From JBMOKT01 sp049323895 (GTDB lineage Bacteria > Bacillota > Peptococcia > Peptococcales > BICA1-8): DNA of 30,265 nt. The stretch is from assembly GCA_049323895.1 (NCBI GenBank), contig JBMOKT010000040.1:1-30265 (forward strand), read 5' to 3'. The notes beneath the pieces were generated by a model that was not told the origin of the DNA, made no database searches, and saw only the letters and a list, made by a program, of their open reading frames with translations. This document shows positions 1-8,694 of the stretch, in pieces. Made by a program: the position numbers and the translations under genes. Each line of letters opens with the position of its first letter. Within the stretch, counting starts at the first letter, position 1.

Positions 1-34
1 TCTTCCTAATAGTAAAGAGAAGGATTCTACAAAG

Positions 35-116
35 TGTTAGCGATGTCCTGAAACAAAATTACTATTAAAGTGTTATCGATGTGTTGATACAAATACTGTA
101 ATCGATGTGTTGAGAC
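35..116. repeat. Three direct repeats of about 20 bp, possible end of an IS21-like element
   Basis: Three related units lie at 35-54, 71-90 and 97-116. The second reads TGTTATCGATGTGTTGATAC, and the others differ at a few positions around the shared CGATGT and TGA core. Multiple short direct repeats of this kind are typical of the transposase-binding ends of IS21-family elements, but no transposase gene is inside the window. The assignment is an inference from architecture and rests on what lies to the left of base 1. Confidence 0.35.
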
Positions 117-121
117 TCATC

Positions 122-187
122 AACTAGTGATTAGTGACTGGTGACTAGCAGTTTGTTAGTGTGATAGTTTGAAAGTGTGATAGTGGA
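122..187. repeat. Intergenic TAGTGAC/TAGTGGC-type repeat, copy A
   Basis: Degenerate heptamers (TAGTGAT, TAGTGAC, TGGTGAC) are followed by a 23-bp segment at 162-184 built around GATAGTTTGAAAGTGTG. That segment recurs exactly at 10442-10464 in copy B, also directly after the heptamers. The rest of 188-364, downstream of the isomerase gene, holds short direct repeats such as GTAGCACT but no gene or convincing terminator that I can see. Confidence 0.7.
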
Positions 188-364
188 AAAAGCGTGTACA
201 ATGAATGTCAATTTACCGGGATATGAGATAGTGACATCATAGCTTTAGCACAAAGGTACTGTAGCACTGTAGCACTGACATACAGAATATCCTAAGAGCC
301 GTCACACTGTCATGCATTTTAACCCTTGAGCCATCACGCTGACCCATTATGTTAACCCAAAAGA

Positions 365-1702
365 TTAATATTCCACTACTTCCAGATTCAACAGGTTGCA
401 AAGAACCTTAATCTCTTCTTTCACATCGCCGTAGACAAGGGCAAAATGGGGCTCCCAGCCGTCAACAACTGCCTGGTCAACAATTTCCGCAGCATTGGTG
501 TCAGCTTTAACCTCCACGGAAGTGCCAAGGAACTTTTGGGGCTCATCTAGGGCTTCCCCTGTCATTAAGAACATTCTGAACCTGCCATTTGGTTTTCTTC
601 CTAGTCTTATTACTGTTACTCTGCCGGGCTTAAGTCCGAATTCCATTGTTGGACCAATCTTCCGGTTAGGATGAACACCTGCTCTGGCACCTGTACTTTG
701 GTGAGCTAGTGAGCAGGCACCTGCACCACAATGCCAGAATATTAAAGAGTTTTTCTTTTCATCTAATGATACTGGATCCCCAAAATAAGGAGCTGTTCCA
801 GTAAACTCTCTTAATATAAACATTGATATGGCACCATAAACATCCGCTTCACAGGAGGAAACTACTCCTTCTTCAGTTAAACCTGATAAAACACTGCAGA
901 CAGGTGTCTGGTATTCTACAAAAAAGTCAGGCCAACATCTTGATGCCAAGGCTTTAATGTTTTTCTCTTTTACAAAAGCAGTGTATGCAGCAGCCAAACG
1001 ACCAAACTTATGAAGATTCTCCTCAGGGATTTGGTTTAAATCTTTAATATTGTTATGGGCCTTATCAAGATGCTCCATATATTCGGCTTCAGCTAATTCT
1101 TTAGCCTTTTTAATAATATCCCTGGCCTCGATGTATTCAAGCTTAGCTCCCACAGCATTTTGCACTTCTGTATCTAGTGCGTTGGAAAAATAGAAACCAG
1201 ATGGGGCGTTGCCTACTACACCAATAGTCAACTCTTTAAGATTTTTATAAACCTGACAAGCTTTAATTACTGTAGAAATCTTAGCTTGGACTTTCTCCTC
1301 AACTGGGCTGCCAAATATATATTCAAATTTTTTGCCTCTGTTATAAAAAAGGTTTCCAGCTGAGAATGCACCTGTTAAGGAATTTAATCTCAGTCTCCCT
1401 CCGTCTACAGCAGGTTCTCTTAAGGTCCATAAAAGGATCGTACAATCAAAGTTTCTTAATACCTCTGCTGCAAAGGTGGAGTCTACGAAGGTTGTGTTCT
1501 GTAGAATAATTAAATCGGGTTTTGCCACCTTTTTAAGATAATCACTTAAGGCTTCAATAGAGGTTAAAAGTTCATTAGGCATTGATACCCCGGGGTGAAT
1601 TTTCTGGAACATTTCCCTTGATTTTTGCAGACTATCGTTTGCACTTTCCATGTGAAAATTAACCCGGCCAATAGGTAAAAACACTACAGAAATCTGTGAC
1701 AT
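365..1702 (-). CDS. L-fucose/L-arabinose isomerase-family sugar isomerase, proposed sulfoquinovose isomerase
   Basis: A cytoplasmic ketol-isomerase of 445 residues and the last gene of the sugar-import operon. The start is the ATG at 1702, which has GAGGAGG at a good distance; a longer reading needs a TTG overlapping that ribosome site. The C-terminal half carries family features: a CEADVYG stretch (Glu285, Asp287), WHCGAG (His324), His334 and a late His419 in GWEPHF, placed like the acidic and histidine metal ligands of FucI/AraA enzymes. No signal peptide. The gene lies 41 bp behind the transporter ATPase. By context it should convert sulfoquinovose to 6-deoxy-6-sulfofructose, replacing the unrelated YihS epimerase-fold enzyme. 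The family is seen in the sequence; the substrate is inferred from the sulfoquinovosidase sharing its regulator. An isomerase for another deoxy sugar remains possible. Confidence 0.75.
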   Translation of the reverse strand: MSQISVVFLPIGRVNFHMESANDSLQKSREMFQKIHPGVSMPNELLTSIEALSDYLKKVAKPDLIILQNTTFVDSTFAAEVLRNFDCTILLWTLREPAVDGGRLRLNSLTGAFSAGNLFYNRGKKFEYIFGSPVEEKVQAKISTVIKACQVYKNLKELTIGVVGNAPSGFYFSNALDTEVQNAVGAKLEYIEARDIIKKAKELAEAEYMEHLDKAHNNIKDLNQIPEENLHKFGRLAAAYTAFVKEKNIKALASRCWPDFFVEYQTPVCSVLSGLTEEGVVSSCEADVYGAISMFILREFTGTAPYFGDPVSLDEKKNSLIFWHCGAGACSLAHQSTGARAGVHPNRKIGPTMEFGLKPGRVTVIRLGRKPNGRFRMFLMTGEALDEPQKFLGTSVEVKADTNAAEIVDQAVVDGWEPHFALVYGDVKEEIKVLCNLLNLEVVEY

Positions 1703-1743
1703 TAGAATCCTCCTCAATCAATACCGAATCTTTTTTTAATAAA

Positions 1744-2847
1744 CTATCTAATTACTTCTTCCGTCTCAGGGTCAAAGAAGTGTCCTTTTTCAACTACTAC
1801 TTCAAGTTTTATTTTATCGTGCACATGGGGAGTCTTTACAACCTGCAGCTTAGCAATGATCTCTTGGCTGCAAACATTATCAAAGTATACAAAGAACTCA
1901 GACCCCATATTTTCAACTACATTAAGTTCCGCAGTACAAACATTACTCTGGTTTTCACCTTCAACAACACGAAAGTATTCAGGCCTTATTCCTAAGATTA
2001 CCTTTTTATTTTCATATCCTTTTTCGGAAATTACTTTGCTTTGTTTTTCTGTCAGTTGCACTTTAAGATCCGGTTCGGCCTTAAAGAAGACCGCGCCATT
2101 CTCCTTTATTACAGTGCCCGTAATGAAGTTCATGGCAGGTGAACCAATGAAGCCGGCAACAAAAAGATTAACCGGTTCATGATAAACATCATCAGGAGTA
2201 CCTACCTGCTGAATAACGCCGTCTTTCATAATTACTATACGGTCACCCATTGTCATAGCTTCAGTCTGGTCGTGGGTTACATAGACAACTGTTACTCCTA
2301 ACCTCTGTCTTAATTTGCTAATCTCTGCACGCATTTGTACCCTTAATTTTGCATCAAGGTTTGATAAGGGTTCGTCCATTAAAAATACTTGTGGATGTCT
2401 TACAATGGCCCTTCCTAAGGCAACCCTCTGACGTTGTCCACCAGAAAGTTGACCGGGTTTTCTATCCAAAAGTTTTTCCAATCCCAATATATTTGCCGCC
2501 TCATTGATACGTTTTTCAATTTCAGCTTTATCAAATTTCCTTAGTTTTAAACTAAAGGCCATATTTTCCCGGACATTCATATGGGGATAAAGGGCATAGT
2601 TTTGAAAAACCATCGCAATATCTCTATCTTTTGGTGGTACATTATTGACTAAACGTTCGCCAATAAATAATGAACCTCCACTGATTTCTTCAAGTCCGGC
2701 AATCATTCTTAATGTTGTTGATTTTCCACATCCTGAGGGTCCAACAAGAACAACAAACTCCCCATCCTGAATTTCAAGATCAATACCTTTTACTGCTTCA
2801 AAGTCTCCGTAGTTTTTCTGCAGCTTTTCTAATAAAACACGGGCCAT
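1744..2847 (-). CDS. ABC transporter ATPase, MsmX/UgpC/MalK type
   Basis: The nucleotide-binding subunit that powers import through the two permeases encoded just upstream. It has Walker A GPSGCGKST (36-44), Q-loop region FQNYALYPHM (81-90), signature LSGGQ (134-138) and Walker B VFLMDE (154-159) followed by the D-loop. A C-terminal TOBE-type regulatory region contains GIRPEYF. Length 367 residues is normal for CUT1 sugar importers. The ATG has an AAAGGAG site. It is the fourth gene of the binding protein-permease-permease-ATPase-isomerase unit. A dedicated ATPase is notable because many Firmicutes share one MsmX among several importers. The transported sugar cannot be read from this subunit. 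Confidence 0.93.
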   Translation of the reverse strand: MARVLLEKLQKNYGDFEAVKGIDLEIQDGEFVVLVGPSGCGKSTTLRMIAGLEEISGGSLFIGERLVNNVPPKDRDIAMVFQNYALYPHMNVRENMAFSLKLRKFDKAEIEKRINEAANILGLEKLLDRKPGQLSGGQRQRVALGRAIVRHPQVFLMDEPLSNLDAKLRVQMRAEISKLRQRLGVTVVYVTHDQTEAMTMGDRIVIMKDGVIQQVGTPDDVYHEPVNLFVAGFIGSPAMNFITGTVIKENGAVFFKAEPDLKVQLTEKQSKVISEKGYENKKVILGIRPEYFRVVEGENQSNVCTAELNVVENMGSEFFVYFDNVCSQEIIAKLQVVKTPHVHDKIKLEVVVEKGHFFDPETEEVIR

Positions 2848-2906
2848 TTATCTATCTCCTTTCAGGTTTGCACAATTAAATGCAAGTTTATAAGATGAAG
2901 GACTCA

Positions 2907-3719
2907 TTAACCTTTTGATGCACCAGCAGTCATACCGGCCACGAAGTATTTCTGTAAGAAGATGTAGGTGATTACTACAGGGATAGATGCTATCATTACT
3001 CCGGCAAAAATCATAGGATAATTAGTTAGATATTCTCCTTGGAAATCTAGTAATGCTAAAGGTAGAGTTTTTAATTTGATATCAGTAATAAACAATAATG
3101 GGTAGAGCAAATCATTCCAAACCATAACAAACAAGAATATAGCAGCTGTAGCTAAAGCAGGCGCCGATAGGGGCAGGGCAATTTTTGAGTAAATCTGCCA
3201 TTCGGAAGCACCATCTATAGAACTAGCCTCAATCATATCATGGGATAAAGTCTTCATAAAACCGCCGATAATGAATACAGCAACGGATAAAAATGCTGTA
3301 GACGAAACAATAATTAGACCGAACAAGCTATTAGTTAAATTTAGTTGCTTTACGATTCCATAAAGGGGAATCATGTTTACCTGGGCTGGAAGCATCATCC
3401 CTAGGATGAAGAAGCTGTACAGCAGATTACCCTTCCAACCTTTCAACCGCATAACCGCATAGGAAATCATACTGGCTAACAATAATACCAACAGTATTGT
3501 GGAGGCGGTTACGATAACACTATTTTTGAAATAAACAAACATATTGGCACGTTCAAACATATGATAATAGTTATTGAGAGTACCCTCCTTGGGAAAACCA
3601 AGGGGATCCAAGTAAAAGGCTTTGGTAGTCTTAAAAGATGTAAAAACTACAACGGACATTGGTACAATTATTAAAGCGGCATAAATAACCAATAACATCC
3701 TTTTTCCATACTGAAACAT
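2907..3719 (-). CDS. Carbohydrate ABC transporter permease, MalG type
   Basis: An integral membrane subunit of 270 residues with about six hydrophobic segments, starting with one at roughly residues 7-30. The cytoplasmic coupling (EAA) loop reads EASSIDGASEWQIYSKIALP, which contacts the ATPase. The C-terminus KYFVAGMTAGASKG is typical of MalG-like CUT1 permeases. It starts 11 bp after the partner permease and precedes the ATPase gene by 59 bp, so all are one transcript. It would form the heterodimeric channel with the product of 3731-4600. Substrate is inferred from context (sulfoquinovose or its glyceryl glycoside). Confidence 0.92.
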   Translation of the reverse strand: MFQYGKRMLLVIYAALIIVPMSVVVFTSFKTTKAFYLDPLGFPKEGTLNNYYHMFERANMFVYFKNSVIVTASTILLVLLLASMISYAVMRLKGWKGNLLYSFFILGMMLPAQVNMIPLYGIVKQLNLTNSLFGLIIVSSTAFLSVAVFIIGGFMKTLSHDMIEASSIDGASEWQIYSKIALPLSAPALATAAIFLFVMVWNDLLYPLLFITDIKLKTLPLALLDFQGEYLTNYPMIFAGVMIASIPVVITYIFLQKYFVAGMTAGASKG

Positions 3720-3730
3720 TTTTTCCCCCC

Positions 3731-4600
3731 CTAATATTTAACTCTATTTATAACCTTCATTTGTGTAAATGTAATAGTGGCAATTACAATCATAAAGATA
3801 ACCGATGCAGCACTGGCGTATCCAAAAGAGTAGTTAGTAAATGCGGATCTATAAATAAAGGTTGCAAAAATCTCTGTTGAATAAACGGGACCCCCACCAG
3901 TCATTGCATAAATCAAGTCAAAGGCTTTAAAGGACTGAATTGTAGTGTATCCTACTACCATGGTTGTAGAAGGCGCAATCAAGGGCCAGGTGATTTTCCA
4001 GAAGGTCTGCCAACGATTTGAGCCATCAATTATTGCAGCTTCATATATTTCTTTTGGTACCGCCTGTAAACCAGCAATGAATATAACCATTACCTGCCCA
4101 GTATGTGCCCAAACCTGTACAAAGGCTATTGAATAAATGGCTATTCGCCTGTCGCCAATCCAGCCAAGTGCCCAATCAGATAAACCCAGGACTTGCAAAA
4201 ACTGATTCAGCATACCTAAGTTTGTATCGTAAACAAAGGTCCAGATGAATGCAACAGAAATAGAGGCAAGGATAGTTGGAAAAAAGAATAGTGTACGGTA
4301 AAAAACATTTGCCTTGGTATTCTTAACAAGGATTAAAGCGAAAATCAATGAAAATAAAGTTTGGAAAATTACTACAGCTAAAAGAAATTTCATATTATTT
4401 GCTGCAGATTTTTGAAAAACCAGATCATTAAATAGCAGATTCTTAAAGTTATCAAGTCCAACATAGTTGGAAGTTTCCGTTAGTCCTGACCAATCGGTAA
4501 CAGAATAAAATAATGCACTAATGGTGGGTACTACAAAAAATAACAGATATAGTATTGCACCGGGAATTACAAACAAATAAATCAATTTACTTGTTTTCAT
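3731..4600 (-). CDS. Carbohydrate ABC transporter permease, MalF type
   Basis: A membrane permease of 289 residues with an N-terminal hydrophobic segment (about 6-30) and five more segments. The EAA loop reads EAAIIDGSNRWQTFWKITWP. Short, UgpA/LacF-like form without the long periplasmic domain of enterobacterial MalF. It is the first permease gene after the binding-protein gene, separated from it by about 400 bp that include a hairpin with a T-run, an arrangement that often lets the binding protein be made in excess. Family assignment is firm; substrate is inferred. Confidence 0.92.
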   Translation of the reverse strand: MKTSKLIYLFVIPGAILYLLFFVVPTISALFYSVTDWSGLTETSNYVGLDNFKNLLFNDLVFQKSAANNMKFLLAVVIFQTLFSLIFALILVKNTKANVFYRTLFFFPTILASISVAFIWTFVYDTNLGMLNQFLQVLGLSDWALGWIGDRRIAIYSIAFVQVWAHTGQVMVIFIAGLQAVPKEIYEAAIIDGSNRWQTFWKITWPLIAPSTTMVVGYTTIQSFKAFDLIYAMTGGGPVYSTEIFATFIYRSAFTNYSFGYASAASVIFMIVIATITFTQMKVINRVKY

Positions 4601-4923
4601 AAATCAACCTCCACTAAACATATAACATCCTATAAAAGTCTGTCATACTAATTTAAGATACCTGTTATATATTTTAGATGTAAGATAGAAAAATCCTGTA
4701 GGATTTTCTTACAACGCAACTTAAATTTAGTGAATTTTCCATATATTTGAAAGCAAGTCTGGTATGCTTATAACCAACCTTGATAATTTTTCCAATAACA
4801 AGTTTAAAATCACAATAAATATAAGTATTACTATTTTAGATGGAGCCTTAGTTGCACTTATACTTTCTGACAGCATAAAAATAAACACAAAATTACTTTT
4901 AAAAAGTTGCTTCTATTAAGTGA

Positions 4924-4969
4924 AAAAAAGGACCGGTGGTTTATTCTTGAAAAACTAACCGGCCCTTTT
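4924..4969 (-). terminator. Hairpin with T-run between binding-protein and permease genes
   Basis: On the minus strand a stem pairs AAAAGGG-CCGGTT with a later AACC-ACCGGTCC and is followed by seven T residues. It sits just after the binding-protein stop codon. As the downstream permeases have no operator-bearing promoter that I can find, it is probably a partial terminator or 3'-end stabiliser. The rest of the 4601-4998 gap is AT-rich with a small hairpin at about 4688-4708 and no supported gene. Confidence 0.7.
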
Positions 4970-4998
4970 CAACTACAAACTTTCAGGCTAGTGCTAAA

Positions 4999-6276
4999 TT
5001 ATTTCTTGATTGCTTGATCAATAATAGTTTGTGCTTGTTGTGCAGCTTTTTCAGGACTAGTTCCGCCAAGAACATCCTGAATTGAGGAAAGGAATGCTTC
5101 TTGTACTTGTGGATTAGTTAATGTAAATCTTGGTTGGAAACGAGTTTTCTTTTCCATCCAGTAAGCATTGTCTTGTAAAACTTTTGACTCGTACTTAACA
5201 CCTTTAATTGTTAAGTGCTGACCTGTTGCGTTTGCATATAAAGAAGCGTTTTCAGGTCTGGATAAGAATTCAATAAACTTCTTCGCTTCTTCTTTATGCT
5301 TGGATTGACTGTTAACACCTAACATAAAGGTTGCTGTATGGATACCTTCCCATACTCTCTTATCTTGAGGAACTGTATAAGGGGCCAGAATTCCTACTTC
5401 AATGTTAGGATTTTGATCAACAACTTGAGCCATCATATAAGAACCCATTGCAATCATTGCAGCTTTTTCTTGAGCCATAAGTGGTGCAGAAGCACTCTGA
5501 GTAGTTCCTAATGGGTCTTTACCAAAATAACCTTTGTCGTTTAACTCTTTAATTTGAGTAAGGGTTTTTACCCACCATTCTTCAGTAGCTTTTCTTTCAC
5601 CACTTTGAACTTTTCTGAAAATGTCTTCATCAGGTTCGTTGTTCATCATCATTGTGTTAATAAATTGCCCTGGACCATTGTCCGCAGCTGGGAAAGCAAT
5701 AGGAATTTCCACGCCGTTTTGTTTTAATGTTTCACACATTGCCAGGAAACCTTCCCAATCTTGAGGAAGTTCTTTGATACCTACTTTTTCAAACAATGTT
5801 TTATTGTATATTGGCATATTAAATACTAGTTGATATGCTAATCCGTATTGTTTACCGTCTCTTTGACCAAAAGTAATTAAGTGAGGCTGCCAGTTTGATA
5901 CAAAAGGTTCGTTAGTTAAGTCTTCAGCTAAACCTGCATCTGTTACAGCTGTAAAGTTTACTCCTGGGAACATTGCAAAGACATCACCAGCTCCACCATC
6001 TTTTAATTTTGTAGCTAGAGTAGCTTCGTATTGTTTCGATGGATAAGCGTTCATTTGAACTTTTATGTTCTTATTTTCTTCCTCGAATTTAGCAATTATT
6101 TTGTTAAAGGCTTCAGTATCTTCACCGCGCCAGTGAATAAAGCTGATGGTAACAGGTTCTTTTTGTTCATCTTTCTTCTCGGGTTCTGGAGTCTTTTCAG
6201 CAGGTGCACAAGCTACAGAAGCAAACATGGCAATTACTAGCAGAATAGAAATTACAAGCAAATTCTTTCTTTTCAT
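4999..6276 (-). CDS. Extracellular sugar-binding lipoprotein of an ABC transporter
   Basis: A solute-binding protein of 425 residues. The N-terminus is a lipoprotein signal with a hydrophobic core (6-20) and a lipobox ending SVAC, so Cys23 should be lipidated and anchor it to the outer face of the membrane. A Pro/Glu/Lys-rich linker follows, then a CUT1 cluster-1 binding fold (ITISFIHWRGEDTEAFNKII region, later GVNSQSKHKEEAKKFIEFL). It would deliver substrate to the permeases encoded next. Its own promoter and the strongest operator in the window lie upstream. The ligand is proposed to be sulfoquinovose or sulfoquinovosylglycerol because the importer is co-regulated with a cytoplasmic sulfoquinovosidase. 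Specific ligand residues were not recognised. Confidence 0.9.
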   Translation of the reverse strand: MKRKNLLVISILLVIAMFASVACAPAEKTPEPEKKDEQKEPVTISFIHWRGEDTEAFNKIIAKFEEENKNIKVQMNAYPSKQYEATLATKLKDGGAGDVFAMFPGVNFTAVTDAGLAEDLTNEPFVSNWQPHLITFGQRDGKQYGLAYQLVFNMPIYNKTLFEKVGIKELPQDWEGFLAMCETLKQNGVEIPIAFPAADNGPGQFINTMMMNNEPDEDIFRKVQSGERKATEEWWVKTLTQIKELNDKGYFGKDPLGTTQSASAPLMAQEKAAMIAMGSYMMAQVVDQNPNIEVGILAPYTVPQDKRVWEGIHTATFMLGVNSQSKHKEEAKKFIEFLSRPENASLYANATGQHLTIKGVKYESKVLQDNAYWMEKKTRFQPRFTLTNPQVQEAFLSSIQDVLGGTSPEKAAQQAQTIIDQAIKK

Positions 6277-6425
6277 TAATTCCCCACTCCTTAATTAAAA
6301 TAATAAACAAAATACTGTATACATCATTTTTGAAGACCTGGTTACCACCCCTCCTTCGTATTTATTTTGCACAAGTTCTTCAGCTTTATAAACTTGATTT
6401 TTAAAAAATCTTTGGAGGATATTGC

Positions 6426-6455
6426 ATTTAAACAATATTGTAATATTGTTTAAAT
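6426..6455. promoter_or_regulatory. Perfect 30-bp palindromic operator upstream of the binding-protein gene
   Basis: Two 14-bp arms, ATTTAAACAATATT and its exact complement, flank a central GT. The core AATATT-GT-AATATT recurs at 8662-8679 and, on the other strand, at 9599-9612, with a degenerate version at 18095-18113. It lies 9 bp downstream of the -10 box, so a bound regulator would block transcription. The GntR-family protein encoded in the same cluster is the expected ligand-responsive repressor. Confidence 0.85.
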
Positions 6456-6464
6456 TCTAGCTTA

Positions 6465-6494
6465 ATTATAGTTTCTTGCTATTTTTGATGTCAA
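6465..6494 (-). promoter_or_regulatory. Sigma-A-type promoter for the transporter-isomerase operon
   Basis: On the minus strand TTGACA (6494-6489) and TATAAT (6470-6465) are both perfect matches to consensus and are separated by 18 bp. The operator follows immediately. The transcript would have a leader of about 185 bases before the binding-protein start. Confidence 0.75.
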
Positions 6495-6519
6495 TATTTA
6501 TATCTGCTACCAATTGTCT

Positions 6520-7731
6520 TTATTTTAGTTTAATAGGTTTACCGGCAATTCTCCCATAGTCAGGAATGGAATCGCCAATGAGAGGCAAACAATAGTCAAT
6601 AAAATCTTTGGTTACAAAGTTACCCTCGGCATTAATAAAATGGTCAGGCATAAAGTTTTCCACATTAGCAACCTTTTCCAGAGGGGCTTTGCCAATTTCA
6701 ATCTTATAATCACTACCGTCGACCCTGTCCAAGGTTACCATCACATCGGAAATGCCCTCAGCAAAATATTTAACTGCCGCTTGTCCTGCTCTAAAGGCCT
6801 CATCCACATCGGTTTTGGAAGCCAGTGAAGCCATGGCTCTTTGGATAGTTCCCGGCCTGTTAACCCTGGCTTTGATACCTAGCTTGTTTTTAATAAGTTT
6901 GGCCAAGTACGCAGCGGGTCCATCGCTTAAAGAAATAGCCTTATGACCAAAAGCATCTGTAGCGGCATCTTTGGCTCCTATGAATTCCCCTTCCTTATCC
7001 CTTACACCTTCACTAAGGGCTACGTAGACATATCCTAATTTATCATAGACATTTTTAACATCGACCAAAAATTGTTCCTCATCAAAGGTCCGCTCAGGTA
7101 AATATACTAGGTGTGGTGCATCTTCTTCACATCTTTTGCCTAAAGCACTGGCTGCTGTCAGCCAACCGGCATGACGTCCCATTATCTCAAAAATAGCAAC
7201 ATCGTCAAAGGTTTTCATAGCTTCTAAATCGTGACCGGATTCTACTGTACTTAATGCTACAAATCTTGCTGCACTGCCAAAACCTGGGCAATGATCTGTA
7301 ATTGGTAAATCGTTATCTATAGTCTTAGGCACCCCGATAACTTGCATATCATATTTTCTTTCCTGAGCCAGCTTGGAAATTTTGTGACAAGTATCCATGC
7401 TGTCATTTCCGCCGATATAGACAAAATACCTGATGTTGTTGTCTTTGAACAGCTCCAGTAGCTGTTCAAACTCTTCGTCTTTGCTTAATTTATGTCGGCA
7501 GCTTCCTAATGCTGATGCCGGTGTATATAATAACTTTTCTACCAAATCATCGGGTTCTTCAGTTAAATCATAAACTTCTTTATTTAGTGCACCTTCTATA
7601 CCGTTTTTCATGCCATATATCTTTTCTATATCTTGATTTTTCTTTGCTTCACTTAATACCCCGGCCAAACTGGCATTAATTACAGGGGTAGGTCCTCCCG
7701 ATTGTCCGATGAGAAGATTTCCTTTTGGCAT
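6520..7731 (-). CDS. PPi-type phosphofructokinase (PfkA family), proposed sulfofructose 1-kinase
   Basis: A 403-residue PfkA-superfamily kinase. GGND (107-110) replaces the GGDG of ATP enzymes, placing Asp110 at E. coli Gly104, and PKTIDND (135-141) places Lys136 at Gly124. This Asp/Lys pair is the established mark of pyrophosphate use. Asp139 is the catalytic base position; MGRHAG (184-189), Glu241 and Arg289 match sugar-phosphate-binding positions. By my alignment two residues that hold the 6-phosphate in E. coli PFK are changed: Arg162 is Asp177 and His249 is Thr295, although related PPi enzymes also vary there. It lies 25 bp after the aldolase gene. In context it would phosphorylate sulfofructose at C1, using PPi. 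An ordinary glycolytic PPi-PFK is the main alternative. Confidence 0.8.
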   Translation of the reverse strand: MPKGNLLIGQSGGPTPVINASLAGVLSEAKKNQDIEKIYGMKNGIEGALNKEVYDLTEEPDDLVEKLLYTPASALGSCRHKLSKDEEFEQLLELFKDNNIRYFVYIGGNDSMDTCHKISKLAQERKYDMQVIGVPKTIDNDLPITDHCPGFGSAARFVALSTVESGHDLEAMKTFDDVAIFEIMGRHAGWLTAASALGKRCEEDAPHLVYLPERTFDEEQFLVDVKNVYDKLGYVYVALSEGVRDKEGEFIGAKDAATDAFGHKAISLSDGPAAYLAKLIKNKLGIKARVNRPGTIQRAMASLASKTDVDEAFRAGQAAVKYFAEGISDVMVTLDRVDGSDYKIEIGKAPLEKVANVENFMPDHFINAEGNFVTKDFIDYCLPLIGDSIPDYGRIAGKPIKLK

Positions 7732-7756
7732 TTCTCAATTAGCTCCCTTCTGTGGT

Positions 7757-8605
7757 TTATACTAACTCTTTCCAGCCTTTAGCGAAAAATTCTAAGTTTT
7801 CTTTTACCATAGCGCTGACTGCATTCTTAGCTGCCTGGGGGATTTCTATCATATCGTAGGCTGATACGTTCTTTTCATGGGTGTTAATAAAGGCTTCAAT
7901 AAAGGTTCTCTTCACTTCAGTACCAATATTGATTTTCTTAATACCTAATTGAACACCTTTGGCAAACTGTTCTTTTGTGAGACCGGTTCCGCCATGGAGT
8001 ACTAATGGTACATCCTTTGCTATTTCGGCTATTGCCTTTAAGCGGTCAAAGTCAAGTTTGGGTTCTCCTTTATATAGACCGTGGGCATTTCCTATAGAAA
8101 CGGCTAATGCGTCAACATCTGTTTTGTTTAGGAACTCTTCGACATGGGCAGGGTCGGTCATTTTGGCTTGTTTTACTTCTTCACCGTCTTCAACACCGGC
8201 TAATGCACCTAATTCTGCCTCAACTGAGACGCCTAATAGCTTGGCAGACTCTGTAATTTTATTTGTAATTGCAATATTTTCTTCAAGGGGTAAGTGGGAA
8301 CCATCAATCATCACACAGCTGAATCCAAGTTTCATGGCTTTCAGGTTGGTCTTATAATCTTTAGCATGATCCAAGAATACACATACAGGGACTTTGGCTT
8401 CTTTGGCAAGTTCAACCATAATCTTGCCTACATAGTCATTGCCCGGCTTGTTTAAAGGACCTGAACCAATCATTAGAATAACGGGCAAACCAGCTTCTTC
8501 TGCTCCTTGAATAATGCCTTGGGCTGTCAGCTGGTCATAGGTGCTAAACGCCCCTACTGCACCATCATGAAGCTTTAAAATTTCCTTAAGTGTAACTAAT
8601 CCCAT
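7757..8605 (-). CDS. Class II (zinc) ketose-bisphosphate aldolase, proposed sulfofructose-1-phosphate aldolase
   Basis: A 282-residue Fba/Gat/Kba-type class II aldolase. Asp79 and His80 in FLDHA are the catalytic acid and first zinc ligand, Glu131 is in VEAELG, His175 in GNAHGLYKG and His204 in VLHGGTG complete the metal site, and NIGTE (226-230) corresponds to the usual NIDTD phosphate loop. The N-terminal AFSTYDQL departs from the usual AFNVNN form, in a region near the active site. The start has GGAGGG 6 bp upstream. It is the first gene of a two-gene unit with the PPi-PFK-like kinase and has its own promoter and operator. Expected products are DHAP and sulfolactaldehyde if the pathway reading is right; the fold and chemistry are firm, the substrate is inferred. 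Confidence 0.85.
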   Translation of the reverse strand: MGLVTLKEILKLHDGAVGAFSTYDQLTAQGIIQGAEEAGLPVILMIGSGPLNKPGNDYVGKIMVELAKEAKVPVCVFLDHAKDYKTNLKAMKLGFSCVMIDGSHLPLEENIAITNKITESAKLLGVSVEAELGALAGVEDGEEVKQAKMTDPAHVEEFLNKTDVDALAVSIGNAHGLYKGEPKLDFDRLKAIAEIAKDVPLVLHGGTGLTKEQFAKGVQLGIKKINIGTEVKRTFIEAFINTHEKNVSAYDMIEIPQAAKNAVSAMVKENLEFFAKGWKELV

Positions 8606-8661
8606 TAAAATCCCTCCAGATAATTCTGATAATTATTAACAACATTTAATTAAATATGTTT

Positions 8662-8679
8662 ATAATATTGTAATATTAT
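8662..8679. promoter_or_regulatory. Operator upstream of the aldolase-kinase unit
   Basis: Perfect 18-bp palindrome: ATAATATT, GT, AATATTAT. It shares the AATATT-GT-AATATT core with 6426-6455 and begins 15 bp after the -10 box of the promoter at 8695-8723. Confidence 0.8.
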
Positions 8680-8694
8680 TTATATGTCAGCTTT

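Noticed and set aside
122..187. Heptamer repeats as a possible CRISPR array
   Set aside because: The units are 7 bp and contiguous, with no regular unique spacers and no cas genes in the window.
4764..4919. A 51-codon plus-strand frame in the importer gap
   Set aside because: No Shine-Dalgarno sequence, AT-driven composition and no recognisable motif.
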